A program made the translations under genes and the position numbers. The notes under the pieces are model-generated. The model saw only the letters and a list, made by a program, of their open reading frames with translations, did no database searches and was not told the origin of the DNA. Below, piece after piece: positions 1 to 12,200 of a DNA stretch of 64,000 nt. The DNA comes from Phaffia rhodozyma (Eukaryota; Basidiomycota; Tremellomycetes; Cystofilobasidiales; Mrakiaceae): positions 992,001 through 1,056,000 of the forward strand of contig JACGZH010000008.1 of NCBI GenBank assembly GCA_014706385.1, in the 5' to 3' direction. Every line of letters starts with the position of its first letter. Position 1 is the stretch's first letter.

Positions 1-13
1 ATCCGGATTTTTT

Positions 14-431
14 TCATTCGTCTTGTGCTGAGAGACGAAGGAGAGTGAAGACGCGGTTGGCAGTTCCAGTCCTGCCAAGACAGACGCTAGTTGTCTTGAT
101 GTCCGAAGGAGAAACCATGGATGAGAACAAGCGAAAGACAGATAGGAAACCCCACGAAGGCTCACCTCTGTTCTCCCGCTCTGGTCTCTAGCATCTTGAT
201 GATCTCCTCGACCTGATCCTCTCCTACGTCTCCTCCCGGCAGCGTTCTCGCGTACTCAAGAGCATGATCCAGCTGAGATTTTATCGAGCCAACGATACTC
301 GCGATTTCTACATTCCTTGCGTCCGACCGGGACGCGTCGGCTGGATCTTTATACTGGGAGGCTGAGATCAGGTCGAGCAGCCTAGAAATAGATGGAAGGA
401 TTGAGCGAGGGGATTCCAATTGAGAAGACAT
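14..431 (-). CDS. MED9: Mediator complex subunit 9 (MED9/CSE2), probable
   Basis: MED9 is a small subunit of the middle module of Mediator, which links gene-specific activators to RNA polymerase II in the nucleus. The model has two exons, 431..166 and 71..14, joined over a 94-base intron (donor GTGAGC, acceptor TTGGCAG), giving 107 residues. Reading through the intron instead gives an 89-residue protein ending at 162, so the C-terminus is open. The diagnostic part is the C-terminal helix, where QLDHALEYARTLPGG is followed by an acidic helix, close to the MED9 pattern of KLxxARxLxxxLPG then EEQxxxIxxL. The N-terminus is a short helix with LDLISASQ. It diverges from TAF2, another polymerase II initiation factor. 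The family is short and weakly conserved, so the name rests on one motif and the size. Confidence 0.65.
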
Positions 432-1069
432 TATGAATATCCGGCTGTTCGTGCTTCAAGAGGATGGACGGATGAATGTGTATGTGCAGTCAGATGGGTG
501 TATGCGGTCAAAAGAGAAAAAGATGAGAATAATATGAAATGTCCCTAATAGAAGACTACAAACGTCCTCTAATACGAGACGCTGCGAGCAAAACACTACA
601 AAACGTCTGTAATGCAAGACTACAACTCTCATCTAGTCTTCTCGTACTTTCTCTCGACCGGCTTTGTTCCATCTCTGTTTAGCGTTCATTCTATTTCTCT
701 CTTTACCACCACTCACACCATACCAGCACCCACACTCGGCTGGCTGGCTTTCCTTTCTTGGATTGCTTTCCGTTCTTGTTCTTTTCATTTTCCCATCATT
801 GTTCCCTTCTCTCTGTGGATCTCTTTTCTCTTTTGCTCTCTCGCGGCCTTTCTTTTCTCTTTTTGCTTCTCGACAGATCCAGACACGTCCAACGCTTGCC
901 CTGACAAACCATAAAATCAGGCTTTACCTCTCTTCGATTCGTCCCTTCTGGTTTCTTTATTCGGCCATCCCTCTCTCACTTCATACCCCGGGCTTGATAG
1001 GTCCAACTGTATCACTTCTTTCATCCATTCTTTGTCTAGATCTCTCTTTAAAATAGCAATCGTCGCGTC
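432..1069. promoter_or_regulatory. Divergent promoter region between MED9 and TAF2
   Basis: This is the upstream region of both genes. On the + strand a long pyrimidine-rich stretch occupies about 630-1060 and ends just before the TAF2 start. Stop-free stretches here are low-complexity Phe/Ser/Leu translations with no family signature, so I do not call a gene. Three imperfect repeats lie at 546-625. Confidence 0.5.
546..625 (+). repeat. Imperfect direct repeats in MED9/TAF2 promoter
   Basis: The core TAATnnnAGAC occurs at 546, 570 and 610. The block ACTACAAACGTC follows it at about 555, recurs with one inserted A near 595, and is truncated to ACTACAA near 619. The copies are diverged and irregularly spaced. 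This could be an array of protein-binding sites or a decayed tandem duplication. Confidence 0.45.
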
Positions 1070-4000
1070 ATGGTCGCCTCATCCCATCCGACCCAGGCGA
1101 CCACGTTACCGGATCCTATCGTCAATCCACACAGAGGGTTCAACTTGTCCCATCAAAAAGTCTCGGTCGATGTCTCTCTTGCTCTTGGTGTCCTCTCCGG
1201 TATCACTGAGCTGACCATCGTGCCCACGTCGGGTGACCTCCGAACGTTGTTCCTGAACTTCCGTCAAGGTCGCGTCAAACAAGTCTCAGTCTACTCGTCC
1301 GTCAGACCACCGGATGACCCTCTCGACTTTTCGTCACCAACCACTGCTGCCGCTGCCACCGTCGCAGAGTTTACCCACAACGATCCTCTCGCCTCTCTTT
1401 CACTCTCCAAGCCCACAGACATCCACACCTTTCCAGAGGCGAAGCGAAAGGCCTTTGCTGCCTTCGCCGAAGGTGAGCAGGGTGAGCTCGCGATCAGGCT
1501 TAAACCGAGTTTGCTCGAACGACACCGAAGGGATCCTAGTCTGATGACCGAGGATGAAAAAAGGGCGGACGCAAGACGGGAACTTGAGAATCTGTCGGAG
1601 AAGAACGGCATCCTCATCATTCAGCCTGCTGGGACTAAGGTGGAGACCATAACGCTCCTTGACTTCGTTCCTTTGATCGTCAGAATCGAGTGGGAAGTCG
1701 CGTGTGGAGGTGAAGGTCTTGCCTGGTTTGGTCGAGGAGGTGATAACGATTGGGTGAGCTCATCTTATATATATATATATATATGTATTTGGGAGGAGTT
1801 CGGTCACTTTGACAATCGGGCACCAGGTCTGACTCTTTTTTCTTTCTTCGGTTGGGATGCTTCCAGCACGTACCGCATATATACACCACGCCAACCACAC
1901 CTGATGCTGCTCGTTGCTGGCTGCCGTGTGTAGATAATATGTGGGAACGATGTACGTGGGAACTCGACTTCATCGTGCCTCGAAGATGGGTAGATGATCC
2001 ATCGTACGGAAAGAAGAAACGGCAGAAAGGCAAAGATCGGGCGAGAGGCATTCTTGCTGGAGACGAAGAGAGGGGCGAAGGAGAAGGAAGAGCGGTTGTA
2101 GTTGCTTGTAGCGGGGATCTGGTGGAACATGTGAGTCTTCTGATCTTGTTCATACCCCGATATGATCCTTTGACTCTATCCTGTTTTTGTCTATGCTAAC
2201 ATATGTCTACTAATCTATTTGGCTCCTGAAGGTCTCCCACCCCTCCGTTTCAACAAAATCCATCTTTCGATTCGTTCAATCGATTCCCACGACCGTCCAG
2301 CATATCACCTTCGCCGTTGGTCCTTTTGAAGTACTCACATTACCTCCAACGCCGAACCCTCCGCCCACAAATGCGTCGGCCGCCAACCCTTCTGCCACTA
2401 GCGCCGCGAATCCTCCGTCCCCGCTAGCCAACCTGGCCTCCATGGACAACCCAATACCTGCCGAGGAAGAAGATATAGAGCCAGAAGCAGCAGACGTCCA
2501 GGAAGACGACCCTTCATCTTCATCTCAACCCCCGATGCACATCTTCACGCTACCTGGCACATCACATCTGCTTCAACATTCGACCGCGTTCCTTAGAAAG
2601 GCGATGAGCTTTTACTCGGCCGAGTATGGATCATATCCGTACTCATCCTACAACCTTGTGTTCGTAGACGAGCCGCTCGAGGTGTGCACTTCCGGAGCAG
2701 GCATGGCGATTGCCAACGTCGACTTGTTGTTTCCGGAAGATGTGATCGACCAGGCTTACGAGACCAGACATCTTCTCGCCCACGCGCTCGCCTTCCAATG
2801 GGTCGGGATCAACATCATCCCGAAAATGTGGTCGGACACCTGGCTCATCAACGGTCTGGGACTATACATCACTGGGCAGTTTATGAGAAAGCTACTGGGA
2901 AACAACGAGTATCGGTTTAGGCTAAAGATGGATAGAGACCGTTGCGCCCGGATGGATAACGGGTCTCAGCTCCCAATCTGTATGCCCGGTTCAACCACCC
3001 CACCGGACGCAACGATTCTTCCTTTCCTCAACTTGAAATCCGCCCTTGTGCTGTTCATTCTCGATCGTCGATTAGGTAAAACGGGAACGTCCCTCGGTCT
3101 CTCAAGAGTGATCCCAAAAATCTTTCTATCGGCCCTGACCGGCGAGTTGACGAACAACGTGCTTTCTACTCAAGCCTTCTTCAGAATGTGTAGAAAGATC
3201 AGTGGAGTGGATACCAGAGCGTTTGCGGAACAGTGGGTTTGGGGAAGTGGGTCTCCTAGGTTCGACGTCACAGCGGTGTTCAACAAGAAAAAGATGTTGG
3301 TCGAGATGACGGTCAGGCAAAAGGTGCCGGCAAAAGATTTCGAGAAGGACGATCTTGTCAGAGAAAGCTTTTGGAAACCCACCAGAGCGTTCGAGGTTGG
3401 TCGACTTTTTGTCACTTTTCTCTCAAAACAAGAAACAGAAATCATCTGAAGTGTGCTCTGAGAGGAGATGGAGTGAAAAAAGCTGATCAAGAGCTTGTTC
3501 CATTCTTTTCAATCACAAAAAGGGTCAAATGACGGTTCGGATTCACGAAGCCGACGGCACGCCCTATGAACACGTTCTTGATATCAGAGAAGGTTTCAAA
3601 ACGTACGATGTTCCATTCAACACAAAGTACAAGCGAGTTCGACGAAACACCAAGCGATATCTCGCTCGAAAAGCGGCAGCAGCAGCTGCTGCCGCCGGAG
3701 ATGCCGATGCCGCTGAGGCGATGGGCATGCTCGATCTTGGATTTGATCTTGCAATCTGGGAAGATGAAAAAGAGAGAGAACGATGGAGGGTAGCGGATTG
3801 GACGGAGGAGGAAGAAAACACGATGGTCGGAGCACCTTACGAGTGGATCAGGTTGGACGCGGATTTTGAATGGATAGCCGAGGTTGTCTTTGATCAACCC
3901 AGTTTTTACTGGGTTAATCAATTGCAGAGAGATCGAGACGTCGTAGCTCAGGTTGAAGTGCGTTCTTTTCATCTTTTTTTTCCTCTCGTGGGTCCTGAAT

Positions 4001-7000
4001 AATCATCATCTAAATCGAAATTGTCCTTCTTGTCCAACTCTCGCATCAAGGCTATCCACGCGCTGAGGAACAATCCGACGCCCGTCGTGACTAGTACGTT
4101 GGGTAAAACTGTGCTTGTGACAAATTACTTCTATCGAGTCCGAATGGAAGCCGCCGACGCTCTGCAAGTTGTACGTCTTCCTCTTGCCAATCTTTTTCCT
4201 ACATGAAAGAGGGTTGTTTCTCAATTTCGTTTTCAAATCTTATGACATACGCTGCAGCCCTCACATAAAGCGCCTAAGAACGATCAAGATCATCTCGGTC
4301 TGTTCCTCTTGTTCAAAATCTTTCAGAGCAGATACTGTTATCCACCACTGGATGGCGAGGAACCAATGGATCATACGGCGTTCAGGTGCATTCCCAAGCC
4401 TAACGACTTTTCAGATTTTGCAGAATATTTTGTTCGCAAGGTTCGTTGATTCCTGTGGCTTCATGTTCCATCTTCAACAAATATAGCCTCGTTCTTGTAA
4501 AACTTACGCATCATTCTTCTACATTCCTTCCTTTTTCCTCAAATGAAATCAAAAAAACTTCTTGTCAGGCGGTCCTCATTGCACTCTCAAGATATGTACA
4601 AACAAGGGGTTCGTCCAGAGAAGCGATTAGTTGGCCAGTTGTTCGACAGTTCTTGGTAGATCTATTGAAGTACAATGATAACTCTATCAACAAGGTCAGC
4701 ATATTTGCAGAGAATTCTCTCATGTCGTATCCTACTGATAGCAGTCTGATGGTTTTCCGTCTCTGTCTTATATGATGCGCGCTCAGTACTCGGACAGCTC
4801 TTATGTTGCCACCATCATTGCTTGTCTGGGCTACTGTCTTGTCCTTACAGCTTCTGTCGAATTGGGCGGAGCTTCACCAGCAGCTGCTGATTTATCGAAA
4901 CCAGATCATCGAACAAGTATATTATTGCTCGAACAGGCGGCGGACCAAGTAGATAGATACATGGAGATGGATAGACTGGTGCCTTCATTTCATAACGTCG
5001 TCACATTGGCTGGGCTGGAGGTTTGTTCGATATCTTCGTATTGTCAACTTTTCTGATGTTCAGTCTAACAGTGTACGACAATTCTTCTGGCTATCTCAAT
5101 TCCTTTTTCGCTCTCCGCTAGTGGAAGATCAAGGCAACATTAGCAAATCTAATTCCTAATGATGTTCGACTGTTTTTGGTCTACACCCGGTGAGTTTTTT
5201 GCTTGGTGCGGTCCGTTATAAACTGATACAAGAACTCGTTGCTAATCTAACATTTTTTTGAATTTGATAACACAGAGAGGGAAACTATATCCCCGTACGG
5301 TTAACGGCTTTTGATTGCCTTCTTCTCTGCCTGGGTCCTGCGTCCAAAGCGGAAGTTGCTAGTTATATCTTCCGAGTAATCACTAAGGATTTATCCCGTC
5401 TTGTCCGTCGGCATGTTGCTTCTGCCTTATCGGAAGCCTTTATTATCGCTCTCTCCGTTGGTAGCGTCAAGTTGTCTCATACGCCAGTGATCGTACAGAA
5501 CTCGGCCGAAGCGGATGGAGGTGGAAGTGGAGCAGTAAGTGGAGACGGAGGCCCAGGAGGTGGAATAAAATCAAAAGTTCAGGTGGACGAGGTTGAGTCT
5601 TCGTTAAAGGCTCTGAAGAAGGAGATCGGTCGGTCGGCTGTCATGAGGGAGGGCATCATGGGAGTAATTGCGTTAGTTCGGTGTTCAACTTGAAACTTGT
5701 TCTCTCTCCTGATGCCACTGAGACTGAATTGTGAATCTTGTTTTGGGAACGGTATTCAACCAGTTCTCCTGAAGTCGATTTTGATGTCCGGTGGTCTATG
5801 ATTCAATTAGCCGATATGCTCGTCCGTCCGGCAGAAGAAACTATGCCCAAGCTAGTAATTCATCTTCAACCCACTCCTGCGGTGGAGCCGACCACTCCGA
5901 TGTTGACGCCGAGGATCAAGCTCTTCGCTGGAAACGGCAAGTCACTTTATCATTTTATGTACTCAACAAAATGTTGCGCTCGACCTGCTAGTTCATGCAT
6001 TGACAAATCAGCTCTTTTTTATCATCTTCACGATTTCTAGCCCCACCTACACCTGTCCAAGAGAATATCGAATTTGCCTCAGCGATCCCAACAAACCCGC
6101 TCAAGGTCGTCATCCCTCGTCAAGGTTCCCAGGAGACAATTAAAGTGAAGAAGAAGAAGGAAAAGCCGAAGCCTGTGATCAAAGCCTGCAGGTCTGGCCT
6201 ATCCGAGATGGATTTGGTGGCCTGTCGGTCGATGTTACGGAAATTGGTTCGTCCCGTTTGATATAGAAGCGATTTTGTATTTATTCCTGCTAACCGGTAA
6301 GCGGTTGTCAAATTTATGATAGGAAACGCACAAATCATCAGCTTACTTTCGTATTCCTGTGGATCCTGTACGAGATTCTGCACTAGAGTAGGTCATAGTC
6401 TCCGTTTGACAGGCATTCCAATCAATGTCGTGTTTGTTATCATATGCTAACAAGCAAATTCGATTTCGCTGGCCTCTAGCTACTTCGCCGTGGTCAAGAA
6501 TCCAATGGACCTCTCTACAGTCAAGGCTAAACTTGAAGATGGGCAATATCCAAATCGGTTCGCTTTTGCCACGGATGTTCGGCTCATCCCTTCGAATTCC
6601 ATGCATTACAATCAACCAGGGTCCCACTTGTACAAGCTTAGCGAAAAGTTCGACGCATATTTCGAGAAGCAATGGGAAATTTTGAACAGTGAGTCTCGAC
6701 CGCTTCCAACGGCCTAGATTCAGAAAAGTGATCACGATGTGATGTTGATTAAAGTAAAAGCTCACCTTGGTTCATCGTCTATCGCTTCTTCAGATGTTTT
6801 GTCTGCCAACGGAGATGGCGGACCTGTCGTACCCGCTGTACCCACACCAGCACCCACGCCTACGGTCACGGCTGCGCCTGTCACTTCAAAGGTATCGATA
6901 AAGAAGGCATCGACGATCAATGGTCAGCCTGTAGCTTCCATGCCTCCCCCTCCCCTACCAGCTTCAGTAACCCTTCCGAAAAGCACTATGACCGCCATCA

Positions 7001-9010
7001 CCCCCCTTCCTCGGCCAATCATCAAGCTTAAAACAAACACGACCCCCCTTGCCACATCAACTGATCTGCCTGCCGGTCCGAGTCCTGCAATCCCTTCTGT
7101 GCCACCTCTGGCTGCCACAGCGGGCTCCAACAATGCACCAGTTCCTGTCGAGGGCAACCCTCAATTTGTCAATCCCCTTGCGAAGGAGAAGAAGAGCACG
7201 AAACAAAAGGTCAAGATCATGACGCCGTCATCGACGCCTGGGCCTGTATCCAAATCAACACCTTCTCTTAAGGTCAAGGCTGTGGCGACGACAGGAGTAG
7301 ACGATTTGCTGGATGAAGAGCTTGGTCTCCTAATGGGTAGTTCGCCTCCTCCGGCGACTCGCCCATCGAACTTGCCTGTCACGATCCAACGGCCTCCTTC
7401 GCCACCTTCTGTTACGACTGGACCACCTTTCTCATCACAAGCCCCGTCCTCTGTCAAAGGCGTCAAGTTGACGTCTGGGAAGATCAAGCTGAAGAGTGTG
7501 GAGAGCCCGGCTTCAATTAGTGTGAAGCCGAAGTTGAAGGAACCTGAGATGGCGAAGATCAAGTTGAAGGAACCCGAGGTTGCAAAGATCAAGCTAAAAA
7601 CGCCTGACGCGATAGCATCGAACTTGACCTCGACATCTGCACCTACGCCAGAAACTTCCAAAAAACTCAAGATCAAGGAAGTGTTGTCAACGACGAGCAT
7701 CCCTTCGGCCCCGGCATCTAGTTTAGAACCGGCCAAGAAATTCAAGCTTAAAAGCAAAACTTCAGCAAATACTTCGCCGGCTCCTGCTCCAGATCCCGGT
7801 CTTGTTCATCTCGCAGAAAGCTTGTCAAAATCGCATTCAAGTCCCGCGCCTCGGCCCTCTTTACCTTCAGCTTCATCCATTCCTTCTTTCTCGCAGCTCC
7901 CGCCTCCGCCTCCGCCACCTCCCTCACTGTTACTGCCACCATTGACAAATTCACCCGGAATGTTATCCCCTCTTCCACCTCCGCCGCTAGCTAACCAACC
8001 ACTGAGTGGGTCTTTTGATTCGTCAAGTTCATACCCACCTGATCGGCCGATGGGATCGATACTCCCACCAGCAATTCCAAAGGCTAGGCCGAGTCCAACG
8101 TTCCACAAAAACAAGGACCGGATTATTGTAAAGAGAGCAAGAACGTTGATCCAGTCGGTCTTGCGCGTTCCGGCTGCTTTCATTTTCGCCCAACCAGTCG
8201 ATCCAGAAAGAGACGGTTGCCCGACGTATTATGATGAGATTAAACGTCCGATGGATTTCGCAACGATGGACAACAAGCTCTCGAAGGGTAAATATGTTAC
8301 CTGGGGTGATTTTGGAGCTGATATCGAGCTGATCTTCGCAAAGTAAATTACACACACCCTTCTGAAAATGAGTAGGAGGGAGAAAATGACGAACAATTAC
8401 TGACTTCGTTCATTCTTTTCATTAGTTGTCGACAATTTAATCCGCCTGGGACGGGCCCTACCGAGTGGGCGGATTTGGTGGAGGACCATGTGCGAAAGGT
8501 AGAATGGCCCCGAGCTACACTGAAGGAGATTTTGCCAGAGGAGAAAAAAGAGTTAAGCGGGATCATCAGCAAGCTCATTCGCTGGCATGGAAGTGAATGG
8601 TTCAGAGATCCTGTAAGCCCTTCTGAATTGACTATACGACTAATCAAATAAAGAGATGAATGCTGATCGTTTCGTACTCATCGTTCTCAATTCTTGGGAA
8701 CTAGGTGGACGTGGTTGCGCTCAACATCCCAGATTATCCCAATATCATAACGCAGCCTCGGTCCTTGTCTGTGATTAAACAGAATGTCCAGTCGAATCCG
8801 TTATACAACTACGACCTATTCGAGACAGACATGCATCTGGTGATTGACAATGCCAAGAAATACAACGGTCCGGATTCAGCTGTGGGTCAGGCGGCAACGA
8901 GGTTGGAGAATTATTGGAGGAGTATTGATAGTGAAGGAAGTAAGAAGCGAAAGGACGCGAGTGGAGGATCCTCTGGGGGAGGAGGTCAGATGAAAAAGGT
9001 CAAGCGCTAG
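1070..9010 (+). CDS. TAF2: TFIID subunit TAF2 with three C-terminal bromodomains
   Basis: TAF2 is the M1-aminopeptidase-like TFIID subunit that contacts initiator DNA. Seventeen exons join in phase to 2122 residues: 1070-1753, 1867-2130, 2232-3395, 3523-3957, 4051-4170, 4258-4440, 4569-4694, 4787-5020, 5122-5189, 5276-5671, 5764-5936, 6041-6246, 6323-6387, 6480-6688, 6794-8342, 8426-8612, 8705-9010. Residues 1-1250 are TAF2: HRGFNLSHQKV at the start, PDAARCWLPCVD, and the dead peptidase site HLLAH near 496 (the Glu of HExxH is Leu, and the NEG motif reads NG). After HEADGTPYEHV comes the HEAT-like region. Bromodomain 1 (about 1335-1440) has NPMDLSTV and MHYNQPGS; bromodomain 2 (1880-1990) has RPMDFATM and FNPPG; bromodomain 3 (1997-2095) has YPNIITQPRSL and KKYNGPDS. 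All three keep the acetyl-lysine-binding Asn. A Pro/Lys-rich linker separates domains 1 and 2. The intron after 5936 has a GC donor. Confidence 0.93.
1766..1784 (+). repeat. AT dinucleotide microsatellite in TAF2 intron 1
   Basis: An uninterrupted TA run starts 12 bases after the donor of the first TAF2 intron. It is probably length-variable between strains and has no coding role. Confidence 0.8.
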
Positions 9011-9254
9011 TGCGTTGTGTTCTTGTATGATGTATCTTTATACGATGAATGTACTCTGTTAAATGAGCAGTGTATCATGTAGAAGTTGCACTGCACTGTA
9101 TAAACCGAGTCGGATTGGCTGCTGCGCGTTTTGCCGGGGCCACCTTTCGCCCATATGCGATCTCTCTTTTACCATCTAACATCCATCCTGGCCATCTTCT
9201 ATCTCTGTATTCTGTTTTTTTTTGTCTCCTCTCCCCTCTCCTCTTCTCTTCCAG

Positions 9255-12200
9255 ATGGCACCCAGATTATCCTCAGGTGCGCATTCAAATTTGAGTCGAG
9301 TCTGGACTAGATCTCGGTCTTCCGATGGGGAAAAGACTATGAGGAATTTATCGTCGTGTGAGTTTTGTTTTCTCAACTAGTCAGTTGATTTCTCTTCTGT
9401 TTGAAAAAATTAAGAACCATTCGTTGAAGCCTGTATCCATGGCACCATTCCTTTCCCCAAACTAGGTCTCACGATGAAGTATCCATCAAGTGTTTTGTTT
9501 GGCCAACGTCTTCTCTCCGACCATTCTAAAAGGTCTTCAACGGCCTTCGGTTCTACCACCATTTCCTATAAAACCAGCACCCATTTGCCGATGGTGAGAA
9601 CGACTGCTGCCTCCGACTCCCTGCGCATACGTTCTTCTCAACCATATCGAACCACTTATCAAACTAGACACCAAGGAGTGCTGATGAAACCGCGAACATA
9701 CAAGCCAGCTTCATCATCCACATCTCATGTTGCTTTTGTAACAGCGACTTCTCAATCATCTTCATCTACATCTTCGTCACTGCAAAAAGTCCAGATACAA
9801 AGTCGACCCGGACGTTCTTCCTTTTCCTCTTCTAATCGATTAGATGCTTCATCGAATACGCAATCTCTACCCGGTCAAGTGTCACCCTCTTCTAGGTCTT
9901 CAAAACTACCGCTTCCCCCTCCGCCTCGACCATCGCCTTTACCTTCACCTTCACCTCAATCAAAATCTATAAACACGACTGTACCTGGTCTATTGGGAGT
10001 CGCTCAATTCCAACCACTTAATTACCCTAGCTCTTCTCTTTCCACGCTATCATCATCAATAGATTCTCCTAAATCTTCTACTGGCCTTCCTGATGGTATC
10101 TCACCATCAACTTCGTCTCATCAAGCATCATATGTGGCCTCCTCGGCAAGTCACCCCCCAATAGAATTTCAGCTTTTAAGGCCTCTCCCAGTATCAAGAG
10201 AAGCAGAAAGGAGGAGGAATGGTCCGAAACATCTGCCTACTCTGAAAGCAAGTCGAAGACCATTTGAGAGTACGCCTCTGGAGAGAGAAACGTTGAAGGA
10301 TAAGGAGAAGGAGAATCAGACGGATATTGGAAGGCAGTCGGAAGTGGCAAAGTTAAGAAGTGAATGGCAAAAATCACACCTAGACCCACCATCGTCGCTA
10401 GATGACCTACCCTCGGTCGGTTCGTTCATTTTCTTCCATCATCAGCTTGAAACGCGCATAACTTGACGTCAGATGAGATTCATTGTGACCTTTCCTCGGC
10501 GGGAATTTTCCAGATGGATCGATCGAGATGGCTCATGCAAAACTATACATTCAGGCCTTGAAGGATCAACAAACTGATCTTTTTAAAAGGTTTGTTCATC
10601 ATCTTTCTTTCTCTTTGATCATCTTTCGTATGATACTGAAGCCTATTCGCTACTTGTGCTGGTTTTACTGGTTTGATTGAATCTAAATGGTCTTCCAGAT
10701 TTAACGAAAACCGCGAGTTGGTATTGCGCGCGCTGAACGGGTTACCAGACTCGTCTATGGATGACGCCCTAAACAAGATTTCTGGTCAAGGTAGATAATT
10801 TACTCGAATAATTGAGCAACCACATGCAAGAACATCGTTTCTGCCGTAAGCTGATAGCATGTTCGGTCGCCTAACATGATCTACCGACTTCTCACGTCTA
10901 GACACTCTTCAAGACCCAGTCAAACTGCTCGCACCCGAACCAATTCGCAAGCTATGGTTAGCAAAAAGCGAAAAGGATGTAAGAGCAGTGTTAAAGCAGG
11001 TCCAGAATATATATCAGTCTGGTCGGGTTCCCGCTTTACCTACATTTTATGAGGACCTATCTGGTTCGTCAACAAAATGTTCATTCACACTGAACAGAGT
11101 TCAGCAATACTCATACTTCATACGGTGTTTACGTTCGTCTTTTAATTCTGTTTAAAATAAACAGTCGCCTGCAAACGTCTCGAATTATATCATCTGTTGG
11201 GTGAAGTCGTTATGTCCTCGGATAATTACGGTTTAGAACCTGCTCCAGCAAAATATCTCTCTTCTCTTCGAGGACTTCTAAAGCATCTAATTGATAAGGA
11301 ATCCTCGATCCTCGATTCAACCTCACCTCCCACGCCGACGGCATCTGGAATCTCGGAATCCAGGGCTTTGCCGTTCTCTCGTCCACGTGACCATTCATTA
11401 GAGCCATCATCCCTCCGATTGACCATTCCTCTGCTCGACCAACTATTTGTTCAACTCCCGTTCGACCCTGTCCTCTGCGCGCTGTCTCTTAAAGCGTTGT
11501 CTCTTCTATCTCTTACAACGTCCAATGCTTCTCTTCGATTTGCTTCCCTTCAAGAGTCTCTCCTAACTTCAGATATCCCCTCTTCATGGACGGTCCGGAC
11601 GGGTAAAGATACATGGTGGAGTGGTCTCAGTCCGGGCGAAATTAAGTTACATTCCCGTTGGTTGTTGGAAGCACTAGATTCAGTCAGGTCTTTCGTACCT
11701 CCAGAGTTGGCTTTGTTGTGGAAAGCGGGGATACCAAGCCCCGGACTCGATTTTCATCGTGCTCGGTTGAGAGAAGTTTTCCTCTTGGTCGATCGAGCAA
11801 AACCAAAACCTTATACCATCACTTTGGAGCGTTTGAACAATGATGTCAGCAATGACAGTATCACCAACAACAAACACAAAGGTCGACATCAACATCGATC
11901 ATCATCCCAAGAGGACACCATGTCGGACCTAGGTCTACCCAAAGCTCTCCCACTTGTTCCTCGACTGATTGAATCTTTCCTCGATTCACCTCTCGCATCA
12001 CATCATTCTGATCCGATCATCGTTCTTTTTTCACTCGGGATCAGGATGAAGATGATTCCTGACGAATCAGCATTGAGAGAGATACACTGGACGATCAGAA
12101 ACTTGCCCAAGTTGGCAAAGTCTTGGGACAAGGTAATCGCTTCGACCAGTCGTCAGATAGAAGGGGCAGGGTGGATTTCGAAACAAGACAGAATTGTAGC

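Noticed and set aside
14..431. Idea that the left-edge gene is a different short helical protein such as MED11 or MED22
   Set aside because: The LxxARxLPG helix fits MED9 better. MED11 and MED22 have a different four-helix pattern and length.
612..1056. Overlapping open frames rich in Phe, Ser and Leu upstream of TAF2
   Set aside because: They are translations of a pyrimidine-rich promoter stretch, with no family signature and no splice continuation.
1804..2153. Minus-strand open frames over TAF2 exons 1-2
   Set aside because: They are antisense to conserved TAF2 coding sequence and have no recognisable domain.
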